Positions 34,278 through 42,362 of a stretch of 64,000 bases of DNA are shown in pieces (position 1 is the first letter of the stretch; each line of letters begins with the position of its first letter). Source of the DNA: Mycobacterium sp. URHD0025. Lineage in GTDB: Bacteria > Actinomycetota > Actinomycetes > Mycobacteriales > Mycobacteriaceae. The notes beneath the pieces are model-generated. The model searched no databases. It saw only the letters and a list, made by a program, of their open reading frames with translations, and was not told the DNA's origin. Made by a program: the position numbers and the translations under genes. The stretch covers positions 248,001-312,000 of the forward strand of contig NZ_KE384491.1 in the NCBI RefSeq assembly GCF_000426065.1, given 5' to 3'.

Positions 34278-35438
34278 TCAGTCCACCCGGCGCAGCGCCT
34301 CAGGCGTGAGATCTGCCAGCGTCGGATATCCGTCGACTCCCATGATCAGGTCGGCCTCGGCGAGCAGCGAACGCAGCACGTGCACGATGCCGTCCACCCC
34401 GCCCAATGCCAGTCCGTACGTGTACGGGCGGCCGATGCCGACGGCGGTGGCGCCCAGCGCAAGTGCTTTGACGATGTCGGCTCCGTTGCGGATCCCCGAG
34501 TCGAACAACACCGGCAGTCCGTCGGCTGCCTCAACCACGCCGGGCAGGCAGTCGATCGCGGGCAGGCCGCCATTGGCTTGGCGCCCACCGTGATTGGAGC
34601 AGTAGATGCCGTCGACACCGCCATCCCTGGCGCGCCGCACGTCGTCGGGGTGGCAGATGCCCTTGAGAATGAGGGGCAACTCGGTCAACGACCTCAGCCA
34701 CGGCAGATCGTCCCAGGTGAGCGGGTTACCGAACAAGCTCACCCAGCGCAGCACGGTCGCCTGCGGATTCTCCTCGGGCGGCTGGGACAGACCGGCCCGG
34801 AACACCGGGTCGCTGGTGTAGTTGGCCAGGCACTTGCCCCGCAGTTGCGGGAAGTTCGAGGTGGTCAGGTCCCGCGGACGCCAACCCGGCACCCAGGTGT
34901 CGAGCGTGACGACGATGCCCTTGAACCCGGCTTTCTCCGCGCGCCGCACCAGGCTGGCCGCCAGCTCTTTGTCGGTCGGGGTGTACAGCTGGAAAAAGCC
35001 CGGGGTGTCACCGAATTCGGCGGCGACGTCTTCCATCGGGTCCTCGGTCAGAGTCGACACCACCATCGGCACTCCGGTCCGAGCGGCGGCGCGTGCACCG
35101 GCCAGATCGCCGTGGCCGTCCTGCCCGCAGATGCCCAGCACCCCGATCGGCGCCATGAACAACGGGGAGGGCAGCGTCAGCCCGAACAGGTCGACGGACA
35201 GATCCCGTTCCCGGTGGGCGTTGAACATCCGCGGCATCAACCCCCACCGGTCGAAGGCGGTGCGGTTGACCTGCTGCGTGCGTTCATCGCCGGCACCGCC
35301 GGCCACGTAGGACCAGATCGACGCCGGCATGGCGGCTTGGGCTTTGGCCTCCAGCCCCGCATAGTCCATCGGCATGCTCGGCAGCACGCCCGACAGCCCC
35401 TGCAGGTAGATCTCGAGTTGGTAATCGCCGTATGCCAT
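34278..35438 (-). CDS. Lactate 2-monooxygenase-like FMN alpha-hydroxy acid oxidase
   Basis: A 386-residue FMN-dependent enzyme closely resembling mycobacterial lactate 2-monooxygenase, which converts lactate and O2 to acetate, CO2 and water. Identifying features: MPASIWSYVAGGAGDE, GLMPRMFNAHRERDLSVDLF, ITLDTW-like VVTLDTWVPGWRPRDLT, the catalytic His/Arg block GIYCSNHGGRQANGGLPAID and the FMN-phosphate site VLFDSGIRNGADIVKALALG. ATG 35438 is chosen because the upstream residues lack family similarity. It lies 47 bases after the siderophore-interacting protein. L-lactate dehydrogenase-type activity is an alternative. Confidence 0.85.
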   Translation of the reverse strand: MAYGDYQLEIYLQGLSGVLPSMPMDYAGLEAKAQAAMPASIWSYVAGGAGDERTQQVNRTAFDRWGLMPRMFNAHRERDLSVDLFGLTLPSPLFMAPIGVLGICGQDGHGDLAGARAAARTGVPMVVSTLTEDPMEDVAAEFGDTPGFFQLYTPTDKELAASLVRRAEKAGFKGIVVTLDTWVPGWRPRDLTTSNFPQLRGKCLANYTSDPVFRAGLSQPPEENPQATVLRWVSLFGNPLTWDDLPWLRSLTELPLILKGICHPDDVRRARDGGVDGIYCSNHGGRQANGGLPAIDCLPGVVEAADGLPVLFDSGIRNGADIVKALALGATAVGIGRPYTYGLALGGVDGIVHVLRSLLAEADLIMGVDGYPTLADLTPEALRRVD

Positions 35439-35485
35439 GACGGCTACCTTGCCACTCCGGAGCCATCCGGGGTGGCAGCCTGCGC

Positions 35486-36352
35486 TCAGCCGGCGGTGTC
35501 GGCCTCGACTTTTGCCAGCTCGGCCTTCCACTGCCGGAAGGTTTCCTCGGTGCGCCCGCGGCGCCAGTATCCCGAGATCGACGCGGCCCACTTCGCGGCG
35601 ACACCCCGTTCCTTGCGGATGTAGGGGCGCAGGTTGTGCATGACGGCCTGGGCCTCGCCGTGGATGAACACCTGCACCTGGCCCGGCAGCCAGGGCGCGT
35701 CCTTGACCGCGGCGATCAGTGGCGCGTTGTCCCCGGCCCGGTCGTCGCCGACGAGGTCGGCGCGTCCCCCTCGGTAGACCCAGTTGACCTCCACGCCGGC
35801 GGGGGCGGTGAGCTCGACCTCGTCGTCGGGGCCGCCCACCTCGATGAAGACTTTGCCGATCGCGTTGTCCGGCAAGGCTTCCAGCGCTGCGGCGATGGCC
35901 GGTAGAGCAGCCTCGTCGCCGGCCAGCAGGTACCAGTCGGCAGCCGGGTCCGGGGTGAAGGCCCCGCTGGGCCCCATCAGGTAGGCGGGTTGTCCGGGCA
36001 CCGCCGCGGCCGCCCAGGGTGCGGCCACACCCTGCTCACCGTGCACGACGAAATCGACCGTGATCTCGCCACGCTCCGTGTCGAACTTGCGCACCGTGTA
36101 GGTACGCACAGTCGGTCTCAGTTCGGCGGGCAAATCCTGAAAACTGTCCAGTGTCAACGGTTTCGGCAGCACTGATACGTCCACATTCTCGGGAACGATG
36201 ACGAATTTGACGTAGGCATCGCTGAAGTCGTTGGGCGAGAACGTGTCGAAGCCTGTGCCCTCACCTGATCCGCCCAGCACCAGTCTGACCAAATGGTCGG
36301 TCAGCTGTTCGCGATGCACCACCTGAAACGTGTGCACGGGCCGTCCTGCCAT
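35486..36352 (-). CDS. Siderophore-interacting FAD/NADPH protein (ViuB-like)
   Basis: A 288-residue reductase of the SIP family that releases iron from ferric siderophores. FAD-binding motif RTYTVRKFD is present (residues about 88-96), the NADPH/SIP region is LLAGDEAALPAIAAALEALP and the C-terminal VFIHGEAQAVMHNLRPYIRK and ISGYWRRGRTEETFR are conserved. It corresponds to viuB (Rv2895c) in the M. tuberculosis order. ATG 36352 follows GGAGGCGCC. No IdeR box was convincingly seen upstream. Confidence 0.9.
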   Translation of the reverse strand: MAGRPVHTFQVVHREQLTDHLVRLVLGGSGEGTGFDTFSPNDFSDAYVKFVIVPENVDVSVLPKPLTLDSFQDLPAELRPTVRTYTVRKFDTERGEITVDFVVHGEQGVAAPWAAAAVPGQPAYLMGPSGAFTPDPAADWYLLAGDEAALPAIAAALEALPDNAIGKVFIEVGGPDDEVELTAPAGVEVNWVYRGGRADLVGDDRAGDNAPLIAAVKDAPWLPGQVQVFIHGEAQAVMHNLRPYIRKERGVAAKWAASISGYWRRGRTEETFRQWKAELAKVEADTAG

Positions 36353-36439
36353 GGCGCCTCCAAAATCATCCGCTGCTCGGTTGTTAGCCGACCTCATCGA
36401 CTATACGGAGGTCACCGGCCGGCCCGGGGGCTACGTGAA

Positions 36440-36829
36440 TCAGGCCTCTAGCCTTCTCCTGACCACAGCGAGCCGTTCTTGCAGCTCGGCCTCGGTGATC
36501 ACGCCGCGGGCCAGCAGCGAATGCGCGAGGGCGACGAGTTGGTTCTCGGGATACGGCAGCTCGGCATAGACCGTCGCCGACAGCAGGTCCTCCTCATCGC
36601 GACGCTGTTTGAAATCCGGCACCTTGGCCTCGCATGAGGCCTGGTCGAGGGCATCGCAGAAACCGTCGAGGCTCGTCTTCCACGGCGGAACCAGATTTTC
36701 GACGCCGTATTTGGCGGCCATCAGCGGCCAGACCTGATTGCGTTCCACGATCCGCGCGAGGGTCGGTACAGGGCCGTCTCCGAGCGGTCCCGATTCGTTC
36801 GGCGCACTCACCGTGCCCTCCTCAGTCAC
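36440..36829 (-). CDS. Small subunit or accessory protein of nitrile hydratase/thiocyanate hydrolase-like enzyme
   Basis: The 129-residue protein has the helix pair ATVYAELPYPENQLVALAHS then LLARGVITEAELQERLAVVR, similar to the N-terminal helical domain of nitrile hydratase beta subunits and to a third subunit of thiocyanate-hydrolase-like enzymes. GTG 36829 is chosen, with in-frame GTGs at 36811 and 36847; each of the first two is preceded by GGAGGGCACG. It lies 10 bases from the alpha subunit. Whether it is a structural subunit or an activator cannot be told from sequence. Confidence 0.7.
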   Translation of the reverse strand: MTEEGTVSAPNESGPLGDGPVPTLARIVERNQVWPLMAAKYGVENLVPPWKTSLDGFCDALDQASCEAKVPDFKQRRDEEDLLSATVYAELPYPENQLVALAHSLLARGVITEAELQERLAVVRRRLEA

Positions 36830-36847
36830 CGTGCCCTCCTCACTCAC
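36811..36847 (-). repeat. 18-bp duplication that doubles the ribosome site and GTG start of the small subunit gene
   Basis: On the minus strand, GTGAGTGAGGAGGGCACG (36830-36847) is followed at once by GTGACTGAGGAGGGCACG (36812-36829), differing in one base. Each unit supplies GGAGG five bases before an in-frame GTG (36829 and 36811). The first unit also covers the stop codon of the alpha subunit gene (36840-36842). Confidence 0.75.
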
Positions 36848-37550
36848 CGGCGGGGTGCATCGCAGGCCGGGTGTCGGTGACGACATTGGTGGTCACCCCG
36901 GGCTTGGGCAGTGCGACACCGATGAGGCAGTCGCGGGTGATGATCTCGGTGAGCTGGTCCTCGGTCCAGCCGTCGGTACCCTCCGGGCGCATCGGCATCA
37001 CCATGAAGCGGTGCTTCTGATTCGAATCCTGCACCCGCACTTCGACTGTGTCGGGCAGACACAGCCCGAACTCGGACAAGACCTGCCGGGGCCAGCGCAC
37101 CAGACGGCGCCGGTAGTTCGGTGTCCGGTACCACTCAGGTGAGTTGCCGAGAATCGGGCGCGGATAGCAGGAACACAACGCACAGACGATCACGTGATGC
37201 ACGGTCGGGGTGTCTTCGAGAATCTGAAATGCCGTGAAGTCGCTTGGTGTACCGAAACCGGTGGGTTCCAGCCAGTCGACGCCCACCTCCTTGCTGGCGG
37301 TCATCGGTTCGGCCACCGCCAGCCGTTTGAAGTCGGGGTTCAGCCATGCCCGGGCGACCAGCCGGGCGGCCGGAGTCGGTCCGATCTGTTCGGCGAACTC
37401 GGTGAACAGCCGGTGCTCCTCCGCGGTGAAAATGCCTTTCTCGATACACAATTCGCGCAGCGCGATCTCGAGTACCTCGAAATCGGTGATCTCGTCGACC
37501 ATCGGCTTGACGGTGCGCTCGTGATCGTGATCGTGATCGTGCTCTGCCAT
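36840..37550 (-). CDS. Nitrile hydratase alpha / thiocyanate hydrolase gamma-like catalytic subunit
   Basis: A 236-residue metallosubunit. The metal-binding claw motif CxLCSC is present as VIVCALCSCYPRPILG (about residue 115), followed by the conserved RRRLVRWPRQVLSEFGL. The known classes have VCTLCSC (cobalt type) or VCSLCSC (iron type); here the third residue is Ala. The mature N-terminus is unusual: MAEHDHDHDHERTVKPM, encoded by a GTGATC hexanucleotide repeat at 37521-37544. It is 38 bases downstream of the beta subunit. Substrate, nitrile or thiocyanate, is uncertain. Confidence 0.82.
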   Translation of the reverse strand: MAEHDHDHDHERTVKPMVDEITDFEVLEIALRELCIEKGIFTAEEHRLFTEFAEQIGPTPAARLVARAWLNPDFKRLAVAEPMTASKEVGVDWLEPTGFGTPSDFTAFQILEDTPTVHHVIVCALCSCYPRPILGNSPEWYRTPNYRRRLVRWPRQVLSEFGLCLPDTVEVRVQDSNQKHRFMVMPMRPEGTDGWTEDQLTEIITRDCLIGVALPKPGVTTNVVTDTRPAMHPAGE

Positions 37551-37588
37551 GGTGCGCCCTTCGTGAGGAAGCTGATCGGCGGTAGAGG

Positions 37589-38428
37589 TCAGCCGGCTGC
37601 CTGCAGCCAGTGCTCGGGAATCTCGGTTCTCAACGTGTCGGCGGCCGTTCCGGTGTAGCCGTCCCACAACTGAGCCATGGTGAAACTCACGACGTAGAAC
37701 CACTCAGGGGTGGCGTCGGTACGGTCCCAGGTTTCGTCCTCGGCCGCCGGGCTTTCGTATGCCACCGCGGCGATCTCACCGCGGGCACCGCGGACATATT
37801 CGGGAGTGCGGGTGTAGAACAGCACCGGGAGCTCGCGCACCAGCACCGGATCGCCGACCTTGAACTTCGGCTCCCCCGCCCGGCCGGCGTACACCTGCGG
37901 ATCTCCCTTGCCCTTGGCGTGCACAATATGGCTGTTGCGCTTGACGTTCGAGCCGTCGCCTTCGAATCTCGGCCGGGCTTCAAGACGTCTACCGGCCAGC
38001 CCGCCGGCGTAGCGTTCCTGGACTTCGGCCATCCGTTCCGACAGTTCGGTCAGTCCGATGTGGTGTTTCTCGACGAGAACCCGCGCCACGGACAAGAGCC
38101 AGCGGCCGTAGTAGGGGAAGCCCAGATAGACCGCCCGCCCGACGTCGACGTTGCCCATCCGTCGCCGTTCCTCCGAGAGCCAGATGCCCCGCCAGGCAAG
38201 AACTTCGCAGATGACATAGGTCATGTGCTCCCAGTACTCGTAATCCTTGTTCTCGTACTTGATGGGCGCGTCCGGCTCCCCGCCGACGTCGTGCACCGGC
38301 TTCATGTATGCGGTGAAGCGGTCATGGTCGAGCAGATCCGGTGTCGGCGCATCGGGCAACTCCGGATATGCCGATCGCAGGCGAGCGACCAATGCCAACT
38401 GGGCAGCGCGGTCAGCGGCTGTGCTCAT
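37589..38428 (-). CDS. Nitrile hydratase beta subunit-like protein
   Basis: A 279-residue protein with the beta-subunit HDVGG motif (KPVHDVGGEPDAPIKY), a helical domain with YWEHMTYVICEVLAWRG, and a C-terminal SH3-like barrel beginning KFKVGDPVLVRELPVLFYTR. It forms the cobalt or iron enzyme heterodimer with the alpha subunit and is the first gene of this operon. ATG 38428 follows GGAGGGTGTGAC. A promoter should lie in the 145-base gap to dprA; no clear hexamers were seen. Confidence 0.8.
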   Translation of the reverse strand: MSTAADRAAQLALVARLRSAYPELPDAPTPDLLDHDRFTAYMKPVHDVGGEPDAPIKYENKDYEYWEHMTYVICEVLAWRGIWLSEERRRMGNVDVGRAVYLGFPYYGRWLLSVARVLVEKHHIGLTELSERMAEVQERYAGGLAGRRLEARPRFEGDGSNVKRNSHIVHAKGKGDPQVYAGRAGEPKFKVGDPVLVRELPVLFYTRTPEYVRGARGEIAAVAYESPAAEDETWDRTDATPEWFYVVSFTMAQLWDGYTGTAADTLRTEIPEHWLQAAG

Positions 38429-38573
38429 GTCACACCCTCCCCCATGCCCGGCGTACGGCCGACGTAGTCCCGGTACGCCTGGGTCTGTGAGCTCACTCGA
38501 TGAAGGCAAATTAACACCGGGCCGGCGTTCACGACAGCTAATCGGGGCCAATCCATCGAGGTCTACGTATGCG

Positions 38574-39719
38574 TCATTTACGCACGGACTGCCGACGCCG
38601 ACGCACGATCCGCCAGCAGCCGTCGACGCTTTCGACGAGCCCGGCCAACTCGAGCATCGTCAACGGCGCCAGTACCTGGTGCGTGGCGAGGGCGGCAAGC
38701 ATCGCGATGTCGTCCACCGTGTGCGCGCCGCGCGCAGGCAGCGCGTCGTACACCTGTTTCTCGACCGGCGTGAGTCCGTCGAGCGGCCCGCACGGATGTG
38801 GCTCTTCCGGCGCCAGTTCGCCTATCCGACCGACGATTTCGACGATCTGCTCGGCCCGGTCCACCAGGACGGCGCCGTCCCGCAGCAGCGCATGACAACC
38901 GGCCGATGCGGCCGAGGTCACCGGACCCGGTACCGCGCACACCTCGCGGCCCAGCGCTCGGGCCCACGCCGCCGTACTGGCCGCACCGCTGCGCAGCCCC
39001 GCCTCCACCACCACTGTCGCCCCGGACAGGGCAGCCACCAGACGGTTGCGGGTCAGGAATCGCAGCCGGCCCGGCGCTGTCCCCGGCGGATATTCGCTGA
39101 CCAGCAGGCATTCCTTGCGAATCCGGTGAAACAGTGCACTGTGTCCGGCCGGATAAGGATTGTCGATGCCGCCGGCCACTATCGCGATCGTCACGCCTTC
39201 ACAGGCCAGCGCGGCGCGATGCGCTGCGCCGTCGATGCCATAGGCCCCGCCGGACACCACCGTCACATTCCGTTCGATCAGTCCGGCGGACAACTCGGCG
39301 GCCACGTGCTCGCCGTAGGCCGTGGCCGCACGGGTGCCGACGATGGCCGCGGCGCGCTCGGTTGCCTCATCCAGGCGCACGGGCCCGACCGCCCACAGCG
39401 CCAACGGCGGATGACCGTTGCGGCGCTTGGCCACCCCATCTCCCCGAAAGGCCCGGAATCGCAGCAGCGGCCACTCATCGTCATCGGGCGTGATCAACCG
39501 CCCACCCATTCTGTCGAGTACCGCCAGGTCATCTGCCGCACAATCGAACTCTCGGCGTGCCTCGACCCGGGACAACACCTCCCGGTCGATATCGCCGGCC
39601 TTGACGCGGCCGGCCGCCTCTACGGGACCTACCTGCTCGACCAGGGAGGCCAACTCGGGACACGGCGACTCGGCGACCCGCGACAGATAGGCCCATGCCC
39701 GCCGCGTTTCGTCGGTCAT
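38574..39719 (-). CDS. dprA: DNA-processing protein DprA
   Basis: A 381-residue Rossmann-fold protein that loads RecA on incoming ssDNA during transformation. Motifs: AAIVGTRAATAYGEH, TVVSGGAYGIDGAAHRAALA, IAIVAGGIDNPYPAGH and VCAVPGPVTSAASAGCH; a C-terminal winged helix is TPVEKQVYDALPARGAHTVD. ATG 39719 overlaps the comM stop (ATGA), so comM and dprA are coupled. The C-terminus ends in an Arg-rich tail, RRRRQSVRK. Confidence 0.9.
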   Translation of the reverse strand: MTDETRRAWAYLSRVAESPCPELASLVEQVGPVEAAGRVKAGDIDREVLSRVEARREFDCAADDLAVLDRMGGRLITPDDDEWPLLRFRAFRGDGVAKRRNGHPPLALWAVGPVRLDEATERAAAIVGTRAATAYGEHVAAELSAGLIERNVTVVSGGAYGIDGAAHRAALACEGVTIAIVAGGIDNPYPAGHSALFHRIRKECLLVSEYPPGTAPGRLRFLTRNRLVAALSGATVVVEAGLRSGAASTAAWARALGREVCAVPGPVTSAASAGCHALLRDGAVLVDRAEQIVEIVGRIGELAPEEPHPCGPLDGLTPVEKQVYDALPARGAHTVDDIAMLAALATHQVLAPLTMLELAGLVESVDGCWRIVRRRRQSVRK

Positions 39720-41227
39720 GGCATACCCCCGGCCTGCCGGAAGCTCAGTGCCGTGGCGACGTCGTCCAGGGTGGGCATGCTGCGTCCGCCCAGGTCCGCC
39801 AAAGTCCAGGCGACTCTCAAACACCGGTCGGCACCGCGCATGCTGATCACGCCGCGGTCGAGCCCGGACCGCAATGGTTCCATCGCAGCTTTCGCCAACC
39901 GGAATTCGCGCCGCAGCAACGAGCCGCCGACTTCGGCATTGGTGCCGATCCCATAGGGTTTCCACCGTTCCTGGGCGGCGAGCCGCGCCGCGGCGACACG
40001 CTCACGGACCACATCACTGGCTTCACCGGATTGCGGCATGAACGCCCCCGCGGTGACCGGGTACAGCTCCACACGCAAGTCGACCCGGTCCACCAGTGGC
40101 CCCGACAACTTGCCGCGGTAGCGCAGCTTGGCTTGGGCCGAACAGACGCAGTCGGCCGAATTAGGCGGGGCGCACGGGCACGGGTTGGCCGCCAGGACCA
40201 GTTGGAACCGCGCCGGATAACATGCCACCCCGTCACGGCGAGCCAGCCGGATCTCGCCGTCTTCCAATGGAGTTCGCAACGCTTCGAGAGCACTTGAACC
40301 CATTTCGGCGAACTCGTCGAGAAACAACACCCCCCGGTGGGCCCGACTGACCGCTCCAGGCCGGGCGAACCCACTTCCGCCGCCGACCAAGGACGCAACG
40401 CTCGACGTGTGATGCGGTGCCACGAACGGAGGTCGCGTGATCAGCGGTGTGTCTCCCGCCAACAAGCCCGCCACGGAATGGATGGCGGTGACCTCAAGCG
40501 ATTCAGTGGACGACAATGACGGCAACAGCCCCGGAAGCCGCTGGGCCAACATTGTTTTCCCGATGCCCGGCGGCCCGGTGAGCATCAGGTGGTGGGCACC
40601 CGCGGCGGCAACCTCGACGGCGTAGCGTGCTTGACCCTGCCCCACCACATCGGCGAGATCCGCCATGGGCTGCGGTGCGCATCCTGGCGCCGCGACCCGC
40701 GGTTGCAGATCTTCTTTGCCGTCGAGCCACGCCTGCAGGTGCCGCAGCGTGCGCACACCGCACACTTCGATCCCGTCCACCAGGCTGGCTTCAGCCAAGT
40801 TCTCGACGGGAACCACGACCATGGGCCAGCCCTCCTGCTTGGCGGCCAGTACCGCGGGCAACACACCGTGCACCGGACGGACCCGGCCGTCCAGCGCGAG
40901 TTCACCGAGCAGCACCGACTTCTCCAATCGTGCCCAGGCCGTCTTGGTGTGCGCCGAGAGCACCGCCGCGGCCAGTGCCAGGTCGTACACTGAACCGACC
41001 TTGCGCAATGTGGCCGGCGACAATGCCAACGTCAGGCGCGACATCGGCCATTCGTTGCCGCAGTTGGTGATCGCCGCTCGCACCCGATCTCGTGATTCCT
41101 GCAGCGCGGTGTCCGGCAGGCCCACCAGGTTCACGCTGGGTAGCCCCGAGCTGATGTCTGCCTCGATCTCCACGATGACGCCGTCCACGGCCCGCACAGC
41201 CACCGAATATGCTCTACCCAAACCCAT
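39716..41227 (-). CDS. comM: YifB/ComM-family Mg-chelatase-like AAA+ ATPase
   Basis: A 503-residue AAA+ protein. The N-terminal Lon-protease-like domain (SVAVRAVDGVIVEIEADISS to ALDGRVRPVHGVLP) precedes Walker A at MLTGPPGIGKTMLAQRLPGL, Walker B VLFLDEFAEM and the Cys cluster NPCPCAPPNSADCVCSA. ComM promotes branch migration during recombination of transforming DNA. It starts 1 base after the yraN stop and is coupled to dprA. Confidence 0.92.
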   Translation of the reverse strand: MGLGRAYSVAVRAVDGVIVEIEADISSGLPSVNLVGLPDTALQESRDRVRAAITNCGNEWPMSRLTLALSPATLRKVGSVYDLALAAAVLSAHTKTAWARLEKSVLLGELALDGRVRPVHGVLPAVLAAKQEGWPMVVVPVENLAEASLVDGIEVCGVRTLRHLQAWLDGKEDLQPRVAAPGCAPQPMADLADVVGQGQARYAVEVAAAGAHHLMLTGPPGIGKTMLAQRLPGLLPSLSSTESLEVTAIHSVAGLLAGDTPLITRPPFVAPHHTSSVASLVGGGSGFARPGAVSRAHRGVLFLDEFAEMGSSALEALRTPLEDGEIRLARRDGVACYPARFQLVLAANPCPCAPPNSADCVCSAQAKLRYRGKLSGPLVDRVDLRVELYPVTAGAFMPQSGEASDVVRERVAAARLAAQERWKPYGIGTNAEVGGSLLRREFRLAKAAMEPLRSGLDRGVISMRGADRCLRVAWTLADLGGRSMPTLDDVATALSFRQAGGMP

Positions 41228-41228
41228 T

Positions 41229-41597
41229 TCAGCCCACCCCCTTGAGGTGCGTGAGCTCCGGCTCCCGGCGGCGTCCGAGGCGCACCCGGATCACATCGAT
41301 GCGCAGCGCCGCGTACCGACTTTCCTGCTCAGCCAGCCACAGCGCCGCCAATCGCCGGATGCGGCGTACCTTCTGCTCCGTGACCGCCTCGGCGAGCCCG
41401 CCGAACCCGTCCCCGGTGCGGGTCTTCACCTCGACGAAGACCACCGTATTGGTGGTCACCTCCTCCGCGATGACGTCGAGCTCGCCGTAACGGCACCGCC
41501 AGTTCCGGGCCAACGTCCGAAACCCTTGTGCCGCCAGGTGCTCGGACGCCAACTGTTCACCCAGTGCGCCGATCTCGGCCCGTGTCAGAGAACTCAT
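41229..41597 (-). CDS. yraN: YraN/UPF0102 family endonuclease-like protein
   Basis: A 122-residue protein with the restriction-endonuclease-like core of UPF0102: CRYGELDVIAEE and VVFVEVKTRTGDGFGG supply the Asp-(E/V)xK catalytic set. It is the first gene of yraN-comM-dprA and corresponds to Rv2898c. Members are thought to process DNA or RNA, and no role is established. The natural neighbour fdhD of M. tuberculosis is absent downstream of this point. Confidence 0.88.
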   Translation of the reverse strand: MSSLTRAEIGALGEQLASEHLAAQGFRTLARNWRCRYGELDVIAEEVTTNTVVFVEVKTRTGDGFGGLAEAVTEQKVRRIRRLAALWLAEQESRYAALRIDVIRVRLGRRREPELTHLKGVG

Positions 41598-41731
41598 GGC
41601 CCCACCGTGCAGAACAGGTCCGACAGAACCGTCCGGTCACGGCTGGTTATCCCCAGCGCCGATTTCATCCACAGGCTACGACTGTGGAACGCGAGCCCGG
41701 ACGGACATCGCCCACCCGCGACGCGGCAGCG

Positions 41732-42217
41732 TCACTTGTCGTCGTCGGCCTTGCGCAGTGGATTGGGAACCGCCGACTGCGCGAACCCGCTGAGCTTGCG
41801 CAGCGTGGCGATGCACGCCTGAAGCTCGTCGAGGGCCACGCCGGCCGCCTTGGCGCGGAAGAACTCGTGCAGCTGACGCAATGACTTCTGTTGTGCGGCA
41901 AGACCTCGCGGGGTCACCTCGATGCGGGTGACCCGCCGGTCATCGGTCGACGATGTGCGTCGCAGCATGTCCGCGGCGACCAATTTGTCGATGTCGGAGG
42001 TGATCGTGCTGGGCAGCACGTTGAGATAGTCGATCAGTAGGCCGGGCCGGTCGAGCCCCGCATACACCAGAAAGATGATGCCCAGTGCTCGTTCAGAGAT
42101 TCCGTACTCGCGCGCCACGGGCAGGGTGAGCATCGAGATCATCCGCCGGACATCGGTGGCGGCGCCGAGGAAGTCGATGATGTCCCCGTCGTCGGCAGCC
42201 CCAATGGTCTCGGTCAC
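41732..42217 (-). CDS. MarR family transcriptional regulator
   Basis: A 161-residue winged-helix regulator. The helix-turn-helix is at about residues 58-92 (DYLNVLPSTITSDIDKLVAA) with the wing RTSSTDDRRVTRIEVTPRG. GTG 42217 is the start. It is divergent from the AveC-like gene; a perfect palindrome GTTCAGA-A-TCTGAAC lies at 42269-42283 between them, and a close match precedes the GMC oxidoreductase gene. That makes this regulator the probable controller of both. The ligand is unknown. Confidence 0.82.
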   Translation of the reverse strand: MTETIGAADDGDIIDFLGAATDVRRMISMLTLPVAREYGISERALGIIFLVYAGLDRPGLLIDYLNVLPSTITSDIDKLVAADMLRRTSSTDDRRVTRIEVTPRGLAAQQKSLRQLHEFFRAKAAGVALDELQACIATLRKLSGFAQSAVPNPLRKADDDK

Positions 42218-42268
42218 GATGCCATAGGATACCCGGCCGCTTTCCCTGCCAGCGGCTTCCGAGAGTTA

Positions 42269-42283
42269 GTTCAGAATCTGAAC
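42269..42283. promoter_or_regulatory. Perfect 15-bp palindrome between MarR and AveC-like genes
   Basis: GTTCAGA-A-TCTGAAC has seven-base arms with no mismatch and a single central A. It lies 52 bases from the MarR start and 80 bases before the divergent membrane protein start. The surrounding AGTTCAGAATCTGAACA agrees at 13 of 17 positions with ACTTCAGAATATGAAAT on the minus strand in front of the GMC gene (45240-45256), so a common regulator is likely. Confidence 0.65.
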
Positions 42284-42362
42284 AATATGGGTTACGCTCG
42301 ATCACAGGGTGAGATTCGCCTGACGCGTCACCACAGTGCGCGGAAGAACAGCGCGGAGTGCA

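Noticed and set aside
36353..36440. IdeR-type iron box upstream of the siderophore-interacting gene
   Set aside because: TTGTTAGCCGACCTC is the nearest stretch and lacks the palindromic TTAGGTTAG-type symmetry.
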